NCBI RefSeq assembly: GCF_958450345.1
Contig: NC_088784.1
Coordinates: forward strand, 60,683,247-60,747,246
Direction of reading: 5' to 3'
Origin: Calliphora vicina
Taxonomy: Eukaryota > Arthropoda > Insecta > Diptera > Calliphoridae
DNA: 64,000 nucleotides
The stretch's first letter is position 1. Each line of letters starts with the position of its first letter. The notes beneath the pieces were generated by a model, which saw only the letters and a program-made list of their open reading frames with translations, was not told the DNA's origin and made no database searches. The position numbers were made by a program, and so were the translations under genes. Below are positions 35,470 through 45,545 of this stretch, in pieces.

Positions 35470-36539
35470 CAGTGGTATGAGAAAAAAAAGAGGGATATAA
35501 ATCTGTAACTTCTAAACCCTTTGAATGAAATTTCACATGCGCAAAGGGGAAGTGTTGTCGAGTTTAAGTTTTGAATCTGGACCTAATGCACCCACCAGGA
35601 ACTGGGCCAGCGGTCTAAAAAGTAGGACACCTCAAGTATGGTAAATTTTAAAAATGATCCTATTTTTTCGATTGTGTTCCGATTTCAAATTAAATTAAAT
35701 TTCAATAATTTTTACCCACCCTACTCCAGTTTTTTGATGACCGCGGTTCCAAAAATTTCAATAATTTTTACCCACCCTACTCCAGTTTTTTGATGACCGC
35801 GGTTCCAAATATTTTCCGATTTTCCAAATGATTAAAAATCATGACTGAGTCCAAAGTTACATGCATTTGAATTTAAAAAAAATTAAAAAATGCGATTTTT
35901 CGCTATTTTTTTGGGGAAAAAAGTACTTTTATTCTTTTTAAGTTATCTAAAAAATTTCTAAAAGGATGTATAATGAATTTGTACTTTTTGAAAAGCTAAC
36001 TTCACATCAAATATTTTAAATGAAAAAAAAAATAATTTTTGATACCGAGGGGACCAGGTCCATTTAAAAACGCCTATTTTTTCTGTAAAATTAAACTTTA
36101 GGGCAAAAATTCTCAAATCGCGTAGTCGATATCAAAATATAGTAACCCATTTTAGATGGCCCAATATGTTCTTAATTATTTTGTAAAGGGTTTCGATAAC
36201 CCCGCCCTTGCAAGGCCTTGGTATGGATATTATAGCCTAAAAACTATAGAAGTCCATTTTTGGATTTTTCAACACTTTTTTTTGAATTGCGGGATTCCTA
36301 ATTACAAATTTTAAAATTAGTTTTTATTTTGCCATTTTCAATAAAAAATCTATATAAGTGTAAAATTTCATTAAAAATATTCATAAATAAAAATTTTATT
36401 TCAATTTGAAAAATTTGTATCTATGCAAAAACTCAATAAAAAGCATTTTTTGTCATATTTTTCAAAAAAAGTATTCCATGAATTTCTTAATTGTCAAAAG
36501 TTACATTATTGAAAAGTATACAAAATCCTCTATCCACTG
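35470..36539 (+). mobile_element. CAGTGGTATGAG-family repeat, most complete copy
   Basis: It starts CAGTGGTATGAG and ends CTCTATCCACTG; the ends form an imperfect 12-bp inverted repeat. It passes through AAATCTGTAACTTCTAAACC, a 55-bp local duplication (TTACCCACCCTACTCCAG twice, near 35712 and 35771), GGGGACCAGGTCC and CCCCGCCCTTG. Other copies start at 14384, 47616 and 49282; reverse fragments lie at 54411-55170 and 56985-57085. A TSD is not evident. Non-coding. Confidence 0.65.
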
Positions 36540-36816
36540 ATATATAACATGTCTACCTTATGTTTTTTACGTGGCAAATTAATTAGGGAAAACTTAACAA
36601 CTCGCAGATAATTTACCTAGCACTGTTATTTACATTCATGTTATGTAGGCAACATGCTCTTTTATGAATTTGTATGTTTCTATGATATCATTGATCATGG
36701 TGTGTTACCGATCTCCAGTGATTTTAACTCGAGCTCCGAATTCATTTTGAAAAAAATTAACGTACAATGATGCCAAATGGTAAATTTTTCTGGATGTAAT
36801 TTAGTCTAGAGCAGCC

Positions 36817-37935
36817 CAGTCGGACTTTGAGTTAACTTAAAACTAACTAATGGCCAATCAGAAATGAGTCACAGGTGACTAAAAAACTAGCTCATTTCCC
36901 TTGTAAATCCCTATTCAGTTTTTCCATGTAGTGTCATCAGAGCGAGCAGTACTCACTCACTATGCATAAGTTTCAGCTAACCACAAGCTAACTCATTATG
37001 AGTTAGCTTGTGGCACATAAAGTATGATTGCATTATAAGTTAGCTATGAACTGACTAATTAATGATTAGGTTTTACAAGTTAACTTATAGTTAATTTAAA
37101 TAAGTCATTCTACATAAGTTTCAGCTAACTCACAATGAGCTAGCTTGTGGTTAGCTGAAATTTTTTTTATCATTGTTTTATTTTATATTTTAATATTAAT
37201 TTGGTTGGTTTTCATTTTTTTGCTGAATATATAGAAAAATCTAAGTACCCAGAAATTTTGGTTGAAATCGGTCAACCCGTTTCCGCAGTTAGTGTTAACA
37301 TCAAAGTGTACACTTCTTTTTATATATTACTTTCGAGTGACTACGTTAATTTTCTACTTATCGTATAATTTAATAGATGCAGTTCGAGATAATGTAGAAG
37401 AAACCAGACAAAGTAATTAGAAATGTGCTGAAATTAATAAAAAGCGACATTTTTAAACCGTTTGCGTATGTGGTCTTCCTCAAATTTCTAGACAAACTGA
37501 TTAAAATTATAAACAAAACAAATATATAGTTTTAACTGTCATGATCATGAAGAAAAAAAATATAGAACTTATTTTTTCTTATTTGCTTTTTACTCTCTTT
37601 AATGCTTGTTTATTTCTGCATCAGCTTTGAGTGAGTCAAAAGTTAGCTTAATACTTATCGAGATGAAGTCAGTTGTTATAATAAAATAGCTCATCTATGC
37701 ACAATTTTGCAGTTATGTTGCTATTTAATCTCGCTACTCTCTTTAATGTTTGTTGATTTCTGCATCAGCTTTGAGGGAGTCAAAAGTTAGTTGAATACTT
37801 ATCGAGAAGAAGTCAGATCTTTTAAAAAACAAATAGCTCATCTCTGCATCAATATTGAGTTACTTCAGAAGTTAGTTGTAAATGAGTTAGCAATAAGTCA
37901 ACTTGATTTTGAGTCAGCTCATAAAAGTCCGACAG
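36817..37935. mobile_element. Possible TIR element rich in AGCTAAC words
   Basis: The left end CAGTCGGACTTTGAGTTAAC and the right end ACTTTT..AAGTCCGACAG region are weakly inverted copies. The interior has palindromes built from AGCTAAC / GTTAGCT (36970-37015 and 37120-37155) and a direct duplication of about 80 bp with a 144-bp period (near 37591 and 37735). No TSD, so the boundaries are tentative. Confidence 0.45.
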
Positions 37936-38010
37936 GGAGGGAAAGGCAACCTATACTATTGCATTTTACGATTGTATTAGTTATACACTCTCTCCGCTCT
38001 CACCACGAAT

Positions 38011-38123
38011 CGGTGTTGCCAGTAAACTTTCGTCGCTTTTCCCCAATTAAAAATGTAAAATCTCATATTGTTCATCATACATCTTTAAATGTTGGGACAT
38101 ATTTTTTTTCACTGGCAACGCTG
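38011..38123. mobile_element. Possible short hAT-type MITE
   Basis: The ends CGGTGTTGCCAGT and ACTGGCAACGCTG are inverted and resemble the hAT-4 TIR CAGTGTTGCC. The flanks show no 8-bp duplication, so this is tentative. Confidence 0.4.
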
Positions 38124-38275
38124 ATTCTTAAATAGTGCGATAAAAAACGATACACAACCTGCTTGTTTGAGTTCTCAAGCTAGACTGATTAAAAGTTGTT
38201 TATTTCTATACAATGCGTGTGCACACGTACGTAAGAGAAGAGTAGATGAAAAACGCGGCGCCCATGTTTTGCCTT

Positions 38276-39205
38276 TCCCTGGTCTAGACTCTAGAGCAGC
38301 GAAATGCAATGAGCTCTCAAATGAGCTCTCTTGTTTTTATTTTCACATGTACGCAATCACACACATTGTATAAAAACAGTCAGTCTCGCATGAGCATTGA
38401 TAGAAGCAGGTTGTGTTACGCTTTTATGCATGTTTATTTCATTATTTCAGCTAGTTGTTTTTGTTTTTGCCAGAGAACCCAGCGGCGAAAAGAAGTAGTA
38501 AGCAGGCCTTCTGGAAGGCCTTATTTAGCAGACACAAGGACTTATTGACCCATTCCATACTCATACATTTTTTACACACGATGTCCTAGCCAGCCAAGGC
38601 CTTCTTTAACAGGCCTGATAGAAGGCCTTCTTCAACAGGCCTGGTAGCAGGCCTTCTTCACAGGCTTGTTTTCAGGCCTTTTGTAAATAAATTTTGTTAA
38701 ATAAATTGTATCTTTGATTAAGCCTAAACTATGTTTAAAATTTAATAACTTACCCGGCCTAAGCGATATCTTATTTATTTTAATTTTTTATAATAAAATC
38801 CAATAATGACCAAGTAAAAAATTCTCACAACCGCTTTGTCGAAGAATTAAAGCAAAACTATTTTAAGTTTACTTCTTTTTTCTCTTCACTTTTTGCATTT
38901 TGTTGTATTTGTAGTTTTGTCTTTGGAATGTGAGTTTTTAACGGTATTTTCTGCTTGTACTACGTTTGTAGCAACAAAAAGAAGGGAGCAGGTAGGCCTT
39001 CCATAAGGTCTTCCTGAGAAGGCAAGCGAGCATGAGTACTGGATCTAAAAAAAGGTCCAGGAAGGTCTTACAGAAGGCCTTATAGCTGAAGGCCTCAAAA
39101 ATTTCGCCGCTGGGAATAATTCTCAACTCATACAACTACAATATCTAAAAACTGTAGTGGTGTGAGTTTGCATTTCGCTGGTCTAGACTCTAGAGTCTAG
39201 AGGGA
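38276..39205. repeat. Outer inverted repeat around an AGGCCT-rich element
   Basis: GGTCTAGACTCTAGAG followed by CAGCGAAATGCAA (38280-38309) is mirrored by TTTGCATTTCGCTG followed by GTCTAGACTCTAGAG (39168-39200). The paired XbaI-like palindromes suggest an older element whose interior received the element at 38478-39114, but no TSD was established. Confidence 0.5.
38478..39114. mobile_element. TIR element with CCCAGCGGCGAAA ends and AGGCCT repeats
   Basis: The TIR is CCCAGCGGCGAAA / TTTCGCCGCTGGG. The element carries about ten AGGCCTTC / GAAGGCCT-type words clustered at both ends (38500-38690 and 38990-39095), leaving a plain AT-rich middle. No TSD is clear. Clustered sub-terminal words are typical of transposase-binding sites in hAT-like elements. 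The ORFs across it are not recognisable. Confidence 0.7.
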
Positions 39206-39372
39206 CTGTTGTGGATTTTTCTCACTACATATGCGCCAATTTTGTTTATTTACAAATCCGTTAAACCAGCAATGAGCCTTATCACTGAAAACAATTTTGC
39301 GATAAAGAAGTCGTTTATAAGTTAAAGTAAATTTAGATAATTTAGTAACGTCAATATATTTATTTTGCCAGA
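39197..39372 (-). pseudogene. Tc1/mariner-like transposase fragment
   Basis: The minus-strand frame reads KIVFSDKAHCWFNGFVNKQN followed by WRICSEKNPQ. It matches a widespread insect transposase block (consensus IIFSDEAHF-LNGYVNKQNCRIW-EENP) that holds one catalytic Asp of the DDE/D triad. The Asp is retained, while the neighbouring Glu is Lys here. About 45 codons remain. The rest of the ORF extends across the CACTGAGG terminus of the neighbouring unit and does not match anything, so the relic was cut by that insertion or by a deletion. Confidence 0.75.
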
Positions 39373-39482
39373 GTATACACTGAGGGGAAAATGACGTTGC
39401 AAAATCCACAACGGTTGGTGTCATTTTGGCACCATACGGTGTCACTTTTTTTCGACACCGTACGTTTACAATTTGTAAACAA

Positions 39483-39614
39483 ATGGGTACGAATCGACAA
39501 CGCATTGTTGTTAAATTAAACGCCGACGCATCTCAACGTGAGTTGCTGACAAGTTATTGTCAAAGTGTTGCGGCGAAACTTTTTGCTCTGCTTTTTTTTA
39601 TAAGTGAGTTTTAA
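39483..39614 (+). CDS. Hypothetical first exon, function unknown
   Basis: From ATG at 39483 the frame encodes MGTNRQRIVVKLNADASQRE followed by LLTSYCQSVAAKLF and a hydrophobic tail, ending at TAA 39612-39614 if unspliced. I do not recognise it. The ATG context CAAATGG is acceptable for an insect start. Two GTGAGT words occur, near 39538 and at 39604, the latter directly after ATAA. Spliced from 39603 to 45679 the frame stays open, through an acidic stretch EDPGSARNEKITKSTDD, to a TAA near 45783. Its codons are less AT-extreme than the flanks. The distance between the halves is almost wholly accounted for by the inserted pogo-like element. Without a transcript it remains a guess. Confidence 0.3.
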   Translation: MGTNRQRIVVKLNADASQRELLTSYCQSVAAKLFALLFFISEF

Positions 39615-39785
39615 ATTTTATTTGCATTAAAAAAGTGAAAATATTTAAAAATGAAAATACAGGCAAATCCCGGTATAACGAATCTCACTTTAACGAAAAT
39701 CCGATTTAACGCACGGTCAAATTCGTAACATTGACTACCTTATATAACGAACGTTTCAAAAATTGTATGCTCGATATAACGAATG

Positions 39786-39790
39786 GTGAG
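39786..39790. repeat. Target-site duplication GTGAG (left)
   Basis: The identical 5-bp sequence follows the 3' LTR at 44739-44743. It shows that the retrotransposon inserted as one intact unit and has not recombined with another copy. Confidence 0.92.
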
Positions 39791-39998
39791 TGTAGGTGAA
39801 TAAAAATACTTTGTGTTTTTATATATCAAAAAAATATTAAGTTTTCATTTTCTTAATTAATTTTATTAATCATATTAGTTTTCAATAATTTTCATTATAA
39901 TTTTCAATATTCTACAACAAACAATAAAATTTTGTAATTTTGAAATAAAACCAGAATATTGTATTTTATTTTAAAATAATATAAATATAATCTCTACA
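39791..39998 (+). repeat. 5' LTR, 208 bp
   Basis: The LTR starts TGTAG and ends CTACA, perfect 5-bp terminal inverted repeats with TG...CA ends. It is identical, base for base as I read it, to the 3' LTR at 44531-44738. It contains TATATATC near 39821 and AATAAA words near 39922 and 39943. A length of 208 bp is short for the superfamily. Confidence 0.97.
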
Positions 39999-40004
39999 AA
40001 TTTT

Positions 40005-40020
40005 TGGCGATCCTGCATTT
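40005..40020 (-). promoter_or_regulatory. Primer-binding site
   Basis: TGGCGATCCTGC begins six bases after the 5' LTR, and TGG would pair with the CCA end of a tRNA. The adjoining bases come closest to the arginine-tRNA site used by 412/mdg1-type elements (TGGCGACCGTG) but with mismatches, so the primer tRNA is unresolved. Confidence 0.7.
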
Positions 40021-40542
40021 TACACGTGAAGAAATAAAACGAATAATATTCCGTGTAATTAAGAAAATATTAATTTTTCGAAACAATTACCTGCAATTTG
40101 AAATTAATGCAAAAATAAATACCATCTAATCTCAACAAATAAATATCATCTAATCTCTACAACGCCTGTCTTTATCATCTATAAATTTCAAAGACGACAA
40201 ATCCAATTTGTATTATCAACTATAAAGTAATTCATCTGAAGATTCACATCAGTTTCAGTTCAAGTCACAACAAGTCACTATTATTATAATCAAGATAAAA
40301 CTTGTTCAAGATAAGTTGACCATCAGTTTTAAATTTCCGAGAAAAGAAGTCAGTATAAGTGTTTATTTCTTGTTCCATATTCAAATATTTCTTAATATTG
40401 TTTGCCTATTATTGTTTACTTTTAAAAATACTAAATATCTACATACATATCTAATCACGATTATTATCATAACTAAATTAACGAATAATTAATTTAATTT
40501 AAACTTTAATTTCGATTTTATTTGTAAACTTTCCCTCTTAAA

Positions 40543-41443
40543 ATGACCACTCGCTCTCCAACACGTACTAATACACATACACAAAATTCAACACATTCAC
40601 AATCTAATTCAATAACTACAAATAACAATTTAAACTCAAATTTGACAAATTGATTTAGACATATGTGCTTCCTCTGTTAAACTCCCTCAATTCTGGACCA
40701 ATTGTCCAGATGCATGGTTTGTTCACGCCGAAATGCAATTTGCAACCAAAGGCATTACTACAGACCAAACCAAATATGAATATATTATAACTGCTTTACC
40801 ACAAGAAGTTATAATAAAAGTGTTAGACATAATTCAAAATCCAACTACAAATAATCGGTATCTTAATCTTAAAAAGGTGTTAATTGAACGTCACTCCCTA
40901 AGTGAAACTTCTAAATTAGACAAAATACTCTCTGATAGTGATATGGGAGATAGAAAACCATCGGAATATTTTAGATCGTTAGCCCTTCTTGCTGGTTCTA
41001 ATTTTAGCCCAGATGTTTTAACAAAACTTTGGCTACGTAAACTTCCAAAGTCTCTAAATGTTGCTTTAACTGGATCTAATATTAATGATCATAACGAATT
41101 AATTCAATTAGCTGATAGATTGTGGGAAGTTATTTACAACGGAGAAATATGTAGTGTTAGACAATCTTCTAGATCTTCCAATATTGAACAAATCGTACAA
41201 AATTTAACTGCTTCTTTATGTGAAAATATAAGTAAATTGACACTAGAAGTTAGTTCTCTTAAAAGAGAAATAGGAACCCGGGCTTCACGTCCTTTTTATA
41301 GAAGATATAGCAGAAGTTCTTCACGCTCTCGTGGTCGTCCACCAAATAGGAACTGGTTATGTCGTTTTCACTACAAGTTTGGTAATCAAGCTAGAAAGTG
41401 CGAACAACCATGTTCATTTTCTAATGAAAGTTCAACAAACTAA
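40543..41443 (+). pseudogene. gag: gag, frameshifted near the N-terminus
   Basis: Gag forms the particle that packages element RNA. The ATG at 40543 opens a Ser/Thr/Asn-rich leader that hits TGA at 40651. The conserved part begins in the next frame (open from 40646) with KLPQFWTNCPDAWFVHAEM, so a 1-base change lies between 40646 and 40651. The first ATG downstream in that frame, 40733, falls inside the conserved block and would remove it. The body continues to TAA 41441-41443. It includes an Arg/Ser-rich stretch and a C-terminal cysteine-histidine motif (C-x3-H-x3-FG-x2-A-x2-C-x3-C) typical of insect Ty3/gypsy gag proteins. Pol starts in the -1 frame and overlaps by 16 bp. An assembly error in an A/T run is an alternative explanation. 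Confidence 0.85.
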
Positions 41444-44400
41444 AATCATCCACTGTTGCAGCGACGAACAGTGGAAATGTTGATTATTCTTCCAGTCGCC
41501 TTTTTATTTTTGATAAAAATAATAACTTAAAATTTTTGATTGATAGTGGGGCAGAAATTTCTGTTTTGCCATCTTCAAAATTCAGAAATAATAATAAGAG
41601 ATCTGATATAATTTTAAGCGCAGCCAATGGCTCAAATATTGCAACATTTGGAAAGAAATTACTTAATGTAGATTTAGGTCTTCGCCGCGAATTTCCTTTT
41701 ATTTTTCTGATTGCAGATATTTCTAAACCTATTATTGGTGCTGATTTACTTTGTAAATATGGTCTTTTGATAGACATTAAACATAAACGTCTAATAGATC
41801 CACTTACTAATTTATCAGTTAGTACATTTTCATGTTGCTGCAATGTGACTCTTCCAAAGTTATTTTCTGTAGATAATCAATACACACAACTTCTTAAGAA
41901 ATATCCTTCACTAATAGCAGAACCTGATTATACGAAACCAATCAAACATTCTACCGTTCATAGATTAGTAACAAACGGTCCTTTACCTTTTACCAAACCC
42001 AGGCGTTTGGATCCCGTTAAATACAAGGCAGCAAAAACAGAATTCGAGTATCTTGTAAAAGCAGGTATATGTAGACCATCGAACTCAAGTGTAGCATCAG
42101 CTTTACATTTAGTCCCAAAAAAAGATCCAAACGACTGACGTCCATGCGGTGATTTTAGACGTTTGAACATTGTGACTGTTCCTGATAGATATCCCTTACC
42201 TCACATTCACGATTTAAATATGAATATAAGAAATAAGAAAATATTTTCTAAGATCGATTTAGTACGTGCTTATCATCAAATTCCAATGGCAGAAGAGGAT
42301 ATATTCAAAACAGCTATAACAACACCATTCGGTATGTTTGAGTTTCAACGAATGCCATTTGGCCTACGAAATTCTGCGCAAACGTTTCAAAGATTTATCA
42401 ACGAAGTATTTACTGGTTTCGATTTCGTATTTGTGTATATCGATGATATACTTATATATAGCGAAAATGATGAGGAACATTTATATCACTTAGAGAAAGT
42501 TTTTGAACGATTAGATGAATATGGGTTAAATATTAAACCAGGCAAATGTACATTTGGTGTTTCAAATATAGACTTCCTAGGTCATAATATATCGAATATT
42601 GGCATTAAACCTTCTGAAGAAAAAATATTAGCAATTCGAAACTTTGAACACCCGAAAACTGTTAAACAAATTCAGAAATTTGTAGGAATGGTAAATTATT
42701 ACCACAAGTATATTCCTAAGTTAGCCGAATTTACTAACCCCATTCATGCTATAATTACCAATGCATTAAAAAAGAAATGTAAGATTTTAGAATGGACTAA
42801 GGAAGCCCTCAATTCATTTGACCGTATCAAGGAATCATTTGCATCACGTGTTTTATTGAATCATTTCAATAATGAAGCAAAATTGACCTTAACGGTAGAT
42901 GCTTCAAATGTGGCCATTGGGGGCGTTTTACAACAATGTTATAATGGTATTTCGGAACCATTAGCATTTTTCTCTAAAAAATTAACCTCTTCCGAATCTA
43001 AATATAGTACATTTGATCGCGAATTGTTAGCAATATATTTAAATATTAAACATTTTAGGTATTTGTTAGAAGGCAGATCATTTGTTGTGTATACAGATCA
43101 TAAACCTTTGGTTTTTGCTTTGGAATCAAAAACCGAAAGAAGTCCAAGACAGACTAGGCACTTAGAATATATTTCCCAATTTACAAGTGATATTCGACAT
43201 ATAAGCGGTGAAGCTAATGTTGTAGCTGATACCTTATCTAGAACATTTGAAATCGAAGCATACAAATATTCCGATATTAATCTTAAAAATTTATTTGATG
43301 AACAACAGAAAGATAAAGATCTTTTAGAACTTCTTGCTGATAAAAACAAACATCTTAATCTAAAATTCTTAAAAATTCCAGTCCTAAACTTAGATATTTG
43401 GTTTGAATGTACATTAAGTACACCTAGACCTTACGTTCCATTTAATTTGCGAAAAATTGTATTTGAAAAATTACATAATATTTCACATCCAGGTATCAGA
43501 GCTACACGCAAATTAATAACAGAACGCTATTTTTGGCCAAATATGAAAAAGGAACTTAACGTCTGGTCAAAAGAATGTCTTAACTGTCAAAAATCAAAAA
43601 TAATTAGACACACTAAATCACCAGTGGTCAAAATTGAGATACCTAAAGGAAGATTCGAACATATACATTTAGATATTGTTGGACCTTTACCTATATCCCG
43701 GGAACATCGTTACATATTAACAATAATTGACCGACATTCTCGTTGGCCAGAAGCATACCCACTAAAAGACATCACAACATCTAATATAATTGATACAATA
43801 ATAAGAAATTATATTTCTCGGTTCGGTGTTCCTTTGAAAATAACAACCGACCAAGGTGGACAATTTACCTCTAAAATGTTTTCAGAACTAACACAAATGT
43901 TAGGATGTTTTAAAATAACAACTTCTCCATATCACCCTCAATCTAATGGCATGGTTGAACGATTTCATAGACAGCTTAAAGCAACATTAATGGCTAAAGG
44001 TAAATCAGCAACTTGGTATGACGAGCTTCCGATTGCTTTACTAGGTATTCGTTCAGTATTTAAAGAAGATCTACAAGCTACTCCTGCAGAAATGGTTTAT
44101 GGTCAAAGTTTACGTTTACCTGGAGAGATATTAACACCTACAGGAGATTTTGATGCATCTGACATTTTATATAAATTAAAAACCCATTTCAAAAACGTAA
44201 GATCTAATTTAAATCATCACAACAATTCAAATACAGGTATTCATGTACCAAAAGACCTAAAAGACTGCAAATATGTATTTGTGCGTGTAATTCATAAGAG
44301 ATCTTTGCAACAACCATATGAGGGTCCTTATAGAGTAATTGAAAAGAACAAGAAATATTTCAAAATTGATATAAATAACAAGTCAGTAGTTATACCTATC

Positions 44401-44529
44401 GATCGATTGAAACCAGCATTAACTGAAAACACTTACATTAATTCAAACATACATTCCAGTAATACTAAATCAACAACAAAGAGAGTTTCTTTTAATTTAT
44501 TGGGAATAAATTTTTTGGAGGGGGAGTAG
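41428..44529 (+). pseudogene. pol: pol (PR-RT-RH-IN) with an in-frame TGA
   Basis: A single frame runs from 41428 to TAG 44527-44529 except for TGA at 42136-42138, where relatives have the tryptophan of KDPNDWRPC. The domains are: aspartic protease, DSGA at 41542; RT, IDLVRAYHQIPM near 42256 and YIDD at 42436-42447; RNase H, TVDAS near 42893, DREL near 43017, YTDHKP near 43090; integrase zinc finger, H-x3-H and C-x2-C between 43470 and 43600; integrase core, Asp 43672, Asp 43849, Glu 43957 (D-x58-D-x35-E); GPY/F module, YEGPYRVI near 44320. All catalytic residues are present. Expression would need -1 frameshifting in the 16-bp gag overlap; I see no perfect slippery heptamer there. The stop lies one base from the 3' LTR, overlapping the polypurine tract. 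Confidence 0.93.
44517..44526 (+). promoter_or_regulatory. Polypurine tract
   Basis: GGAGGGGGAG lies four bases before the 3' LTR and would prime plus-strand DNA synthesis. It overlaps the last codons of pol. Confidence 0.88.
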
Positions 44530-44530
44530 T

Positions 44531-44738
44531 TGTAGGTGAATAAAAATACTTTGTGTTTTTATATATCAAAAAAATATTAAGTTTTCATTTTCTTAATTAA
44601 TTTTATTAATCATATTAGTTTTCAATAATTTTCATTATAATTTTCAATATTCTACAACAAACAATAAAATTTTGTAATTTTGAAATAAAACCAGAATATT
44701 GTATTTTATTTTAAAATAATATAAATATAATCTCTACA
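44531..44738 (+). repeat. 3' LTR, 208 bp
   Basis: Identical to the 5' LTR. Followed at 44739-44743 by the TSD GTGAG. Confidence 0.97.
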
Positions 44739-44962
44739 GTGAGAAAATACAAACAAAATCAAACAAACAACCAAATTTTTAACATTGATAACCTTATATA
44801 GCGAACTTTTCGAATATTGTACGCTCAATATAACGAACAGAAAGTATAAAAAAGAAAAGTATAAAGAATGTAAAAATAAGAAAATAAGTCGTTACAGTAC
44901 CATTTTCAATGGTTAGTCTCTTTAAAAATAGGTGCTGTAATTTTTTCTATAGTGGTTTTAAT

Positions 44963-45118
44963 TGGTTGTTTCACAATATCGAATGAAAGATTTCGTTCGC
45001 ATTCTAAGCGAAAGAAAACTGATTCTTTCACATAAACATGATGGTAGGGCATCCAAAATCAGATTTCTTTCGCTTAGAATGCGAACGAAATCATTCAATA
45101 TTGTGAAACAAGCAATAA
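44963..45118. repeat. Hairpin inside the pogo-like element
   Basis: Arms of about 55 bp (TTTCGTTCGCATTCTAAGCG against CGCTTAGAATGCGAACGAAA) are separated by about 35 bp. It may be a nested MITE, but no TSD was confirmed. Confidence 0.7.
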
Positions 45119-45434
45119 TTGTGCAAGTGTTCATGTGAATTAAATATGGGAAACCTTAGAAGAGTTTCATTGAAAGAAAAAGTAAAAAAATTAAATGAAT
45201 GAACGAAATATGGAATAACAAAGTTCTCAACATTTTGAAGAAAATAAAACAAAAATTTTATCGTGACTAAGTGTTTCCTGTAAATTATCTTCACACAAAT
45301 TAAATCGAATCTTCAAAATTTGTTTTTTTTTTTAATGTTTATCCCTCAGTTTAATTTTCAACAGGTTGAATCATTTTCAGAATCGAAATCCCTTACAATG
45401 AAGGCTTTATTAATACGATATTCATTCCTCGATT

Positions 45435-45545
45435 TTGACGACATTAATTTCTCCTAATGTCACACAGCTCATCCAACCTAGGGATCAAAACGCCATACGT
45501 TTAGTTAAATTCCGATACAGAAAAAGTTGTCCAAATTTAAAACAA
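45435..45545 (+). pseudogene. Pogo/Tigger transposase fragment (DDE_1 family)
   Basis: The frame reads SPNVTQLIQPRDQNAIRLVK followed by FRYRK. It matches the conserved block of pogo/Tigger/Jerky-type transposases around the third acidic residue (consensus LPPNVTSLIQPMDQGVI..FK..YR), with the usual methionine changed to arginine and the aspartate retained. About 35 codons are recognisable; the helix-turn-helix and the first two catalytic acids are gone. It lies on plus about 80 bp inside the right TIR, as expected for the C-terminal part of a plus-oriented element. The first codon of the open frame is TTG and is not a real start. Confidence 0.8.

Larger units (their letters stand above)
39791..44738 (+). 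mobile_element. Ty3/gypsy LTR retrotransposon (CsRn1/Kabuki-like), recent but defective
   Basis: The complete layout is LTR, primer-binding site, gag, pol (protease, reverse transcriptase, RNase H, integrase), polypurine tract, LTR, in 4,948 bp, with no env. Identical LTRs and a perfect 5-bp TSD indicate a young insertion. Clade placement rests on gag (KLPQFW and WFVHAEMQF), on RNase H (SPRQTRHLEYISQFT) and on an integrase GPY/F tail; it is an opinion from remembered family patterns. Two lesions were seen: a frame change in gag at about 40646-40651 and an in-frame TGA in RT at 42136. Confidence 0.95.

Noticed and set aside
41484..41843. 119-codon minus-strand ORF
   Set aside because: Antisense shadow of the protease region of pol.
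42136..42138. TGA as a recoded codon in pol
   Set aside because: One TGA at a tryptophan position in one copy is better explained by TGG to TGA mutation or a sequencing error. No readthrough context was seen.
42163..44529. A separate 788-codon gene starting at TTG
   Set aside because: It is the downstream part of the same pol frame that begins at 41428. The TTG is only the first alternative codon after the internal TGA.
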